Shown here: positions 7,249-8,191 of the stretch, in pieces | Layout: every line of letters starts with the position of its first letter | Position numbering within the stretch: position 1 is the stretch's first letter | Assembly (NCBI GenBank): GCA_028705415.1 | Contig: JAQWDO010000030.1 | Location: 1 to 8,191, forward strand | Length of the DNA: 8,191 bases | Direction of reading: 5' to 3' | DNA from: Dehalococcoidales bacterium | GTDB taxonomy: Bacteria; Chloroflexota; Dehalococcoidia; Dehalococcoidales; CSSed11-197 | The notes under the pieces: model-generated | Database searches by the model: none | The model's input: the letters and a program-made list of their open reading frames with translations, nothing else | Told to the model about the DNA's origin: nothing | Position numbers and translations under genes: made by a program

Positions 7249-7278
7249 ATAAAATACAAATCCGGGGGCCAGCCCGGA
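7249..7278 (-). terminator. terminator-like hairpin in the dctP leader
   Basis: On the minus strand TCCGGG, a six-base loop CTGGCC and CCCGGA form a perfect 6-bp, GC-rich hairpin (7261-7278), followed by TTTGTATTTT. It lies between the predicted transcription start (about 7289) and the dctP GTG. It could therefore act as an attenuator or a 5' stabilising structure for the transporter message. The other strand shows no T-tract after the stem. No alternative anti-terminator pairing or known riboswitch was recognised. Confidence 0.45.
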
Positions 7279-7295
7279 GTAACAAGTTGTGGGGT

Positions 7296-7325
7296 AATTT
7301 AGCACAGTAAGTTAAACGCAGTCAA
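7296..7325 (-). promoter_or_regulatory. predicted promoter of the dctP-dctQ-dctM-ligase operon
   Basis: On the minus strand TTGACT (7320-7325) is followed after 18 nt by TAAATT (7296-7301). A TGn just before the second box resembles an extended -10 element. Transcription would start near 7289, giving a leader of about 70 nt that includes the GC-rich hairpin. The -10 box matches consensus at only four of six positions. Confidence 0.4.
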
Positions 7326-7415
7326 TCGTTATGATGGATTCAGTAAGGTCTTTTTGATTATTTTTTGTGTCAATTGAAATATTTCCTGTTTAAGAGTTAA
7401 TTTGGCAATACAGCT

Positions 7416-7445
7416 CTGTTATTGGTATTCCACTCAGGTTATAAT
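7416..7445 (+). promoter_or_regulatory. predicted promoter of the DUF72 gene
   Basis: A perfect TATAAT lies at 7440-7445. The best -35 candidate, CTGTTA (7416-7421, 18-nt spacing), matches consensus at only three of six positions. Transcription would begin near 7452, only a few bases before the ATG at 7456. Use of this promoter would give a nearly leaderless message. Confidence 0.35.
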
Positions 7446-7455
7446 GATTTTAGCT

Positions 7456-8191
7456 ATGACAGACGAGCGAAAGATATGCGTGGGAACTTCTGGTTGGAGT
7501 TATCCCAGGGGCGAGGGAACCTGGAAAGGGCACTTTTATCCTCCGGGAACCTCCAATGAGCTAGCCTACTACAGCAGTTTTTTTAACACAGTAGAAATTA
7601 ACAGCTCTTTCTACCGGCCGCCGGACCCTAAAACATCGAAAAACTGGGTAAACACGGTGCCGGCAGATTTTTTCTTTTCGGTCAAACTATGGCAAAAGTT
7701 TACCCATCCGGACATGTATAAGGCAGCTACCGGTCGTGAAGCGGTTATTTCTTTGGCTGATGTAGACCTTTTCAAATATTCAATCGAGCCGATCGCAGCA
7801 GCCGGCAAGCTGGGAGCTTTGCTTGCACAGTTTCCGCCCGGTTTCACCAGCAATAGAGATAACCAGCGGACTTTGCGGGCGGTAGTTGAAACCTTTCGGG
7901 GTTACCAGTTGGCAGTGGAACTTCGTCATCGCAGTTGGAGTGATGATACCACTACTGCCGGGTTGCTCAGGAAGGGTGGAGCCTCATGGGTTAGAATTGA
8001 TGAGCCGAAGTTCAGTTCGTCAGTGGCGCAGGAGCTCCCTCAAACCGCAGATTTCAGCTATTTCCGCCTGCACGGGCGCAACCGGGAGATGTGGTGGAAA
8101 GGGAGCGTGGAGACACGCTACAAATACCTTTACTCTCCGGAGGAGATCAGGCAACTGGCAGAGCAGGTCAAACAAGCAGGGGAAAAAGTAA
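7456..8191 (+). CDS. DUF72 (YecE-like) TIM-barrel protein, 3' truncated by window
   Basis: The frame is open from ATG 7456 to the window edge (245 codons). Family marks appear in order: VGTSGWSYP (9-17), FFNTVEINSSFYRPP (42-56), FFFSVKLWQKFTH (72-84), LGALLAQFPPGF (119-130), LAVELRHRSW (152-161), WVRIDEP (178-184) and FRLHGRNREMWW (204-215). DUF72 proteins are TIM-barrel-like and usually about 240-290 residues, so only the last few dozen residues, with the usual asparagine-rich FNN-type motif, should be missing. The biochemical role of the family is not settled; structural resemblance to endonuclease IV-like enzymes has been suggested. An in-frame ATG at 7444 with AGG 5 nt upstream would add four residues (MILA). 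I prefer 7456 because 7444 overlaps the TATAAT box. It is transcribed divergently from dctP and shows no evident link to it. Confidence 0.9.
   Translation, partial: MTDERKICVGTSGWSYPRGEGTWKGHFYPPGTSNELAYYSSFFNTVEINSSFYRPPDPKTSKNWVNTVPADFFFSVKLWQKFTHPDMYKAATGREAVISLADVDLFKYSIEPIAAAGKLGALLAQFPPGFTSNRDNQRTLRAVVETFRGYQLAVELRHRSWSDDTTTAGLLRKGGASWVRIDEPKFSSSVAQELPQTADFSYFRLHGRNREMWWKGSVETRYKYLYSPEEIRQLAEQVKQAGEKV

Noticed and set aside
7254..7270. Sigma-54-like site (TGGCCC followed by TTTG, - strand) upstream of dctP
   Set aside because: The spacing between the GG and the downstream element is one base too long, the GC dinucleotide of the second element is missing, and the bases are better explained by the hairpin.
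7345..7373. Perfect TTGACA (7368-7373, - strand) as a dctP promoter
   Set aside because: No -10-like sequence lies 16-19 nt downstream; the bases there read around GACCTT.
7886..8191. Open frame of 101 codons on the + strand
   Set aside because: It lies in a different frame inside the DUF72 gene, whose own frame carries continuous family motifs across the same bases.
1..8191. CRISPR arrays, tRNA or rRNA genes, insertion sequences, attachment sites
   Set aside because: Nearly every base is covered by genes with intact family motifs. No spaced repeats, transposase motifs or tRNA-like cloverleaf sequences were seen in the short intergenic gaps.

Overview
The window holds ordinary chromosomal genes of an apparently monoderm, probably anaerobic bacterium: seven CDSs that look intact or end at the window edge, plus one small C-terminal fragment at the left edge. 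No phage, insertion-sequence, CRISPR, rRNA or tRNA signal was seen. Base composition looks close to even and uniform. The solute-binding protein is a lipoprotein, genes carry AGGAGG-like ribosome binding sites, RecJ is of the short type and PlsY is divergent. Together these would fit a Dehalococcoidia-like Chloroflexota or a clostridial Firmicute. I cannot decide between them from sequence alone.

Layout, left to right. Bases 1-222 (+) are the C-terminal end of an MrfA/YprA-type DEAD/DEAH helicase with the DUF1998 cysteine cluster. It converges, with one base between stop codons, on plsY (224-871, -). plsY follows recJ (903-2585, -) by 31 nt, and both appear to share a sigma-70-type promoter just upstream of recJ. 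Bases 2675-7220 (-) form a four-gene unit. In transcription order these are dctP (lipoprotein solute-binding protein), dctQ (small membrane subunit), dctM (large membrane subunit) and an AMP-forming acyl-CoA synthetase. Across a 235-nt divergent promoter region, a DUF72 (YecE-like) gene starts at about 7456 (+) and runs off the right edge.

Functionally, the four-gene unit reads as an uptake-and-activate module. A tripartite ATP-independent periplasmic (TRAP) transporter would import a carboxylate using an ion gradient, and the ligase would convert it to a CoA thioester. The substrate is not identifiable here. The dctP leader carries a terminator-like hairpin, and a second hairpin sits between dctP and dctQ. 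These could tune entry into the operon and the ratio of binding protein to permease. The flanking genes are housekeeping: recJ and the helicase in DNA repair, plsY in phospholipid synthesis.

No clearly new system is visible. The points most worth checking are the TRAP-ligase pairing, the divergent PlsY, the two hairpins, and the start sites of recJ and the DUF72 gene.
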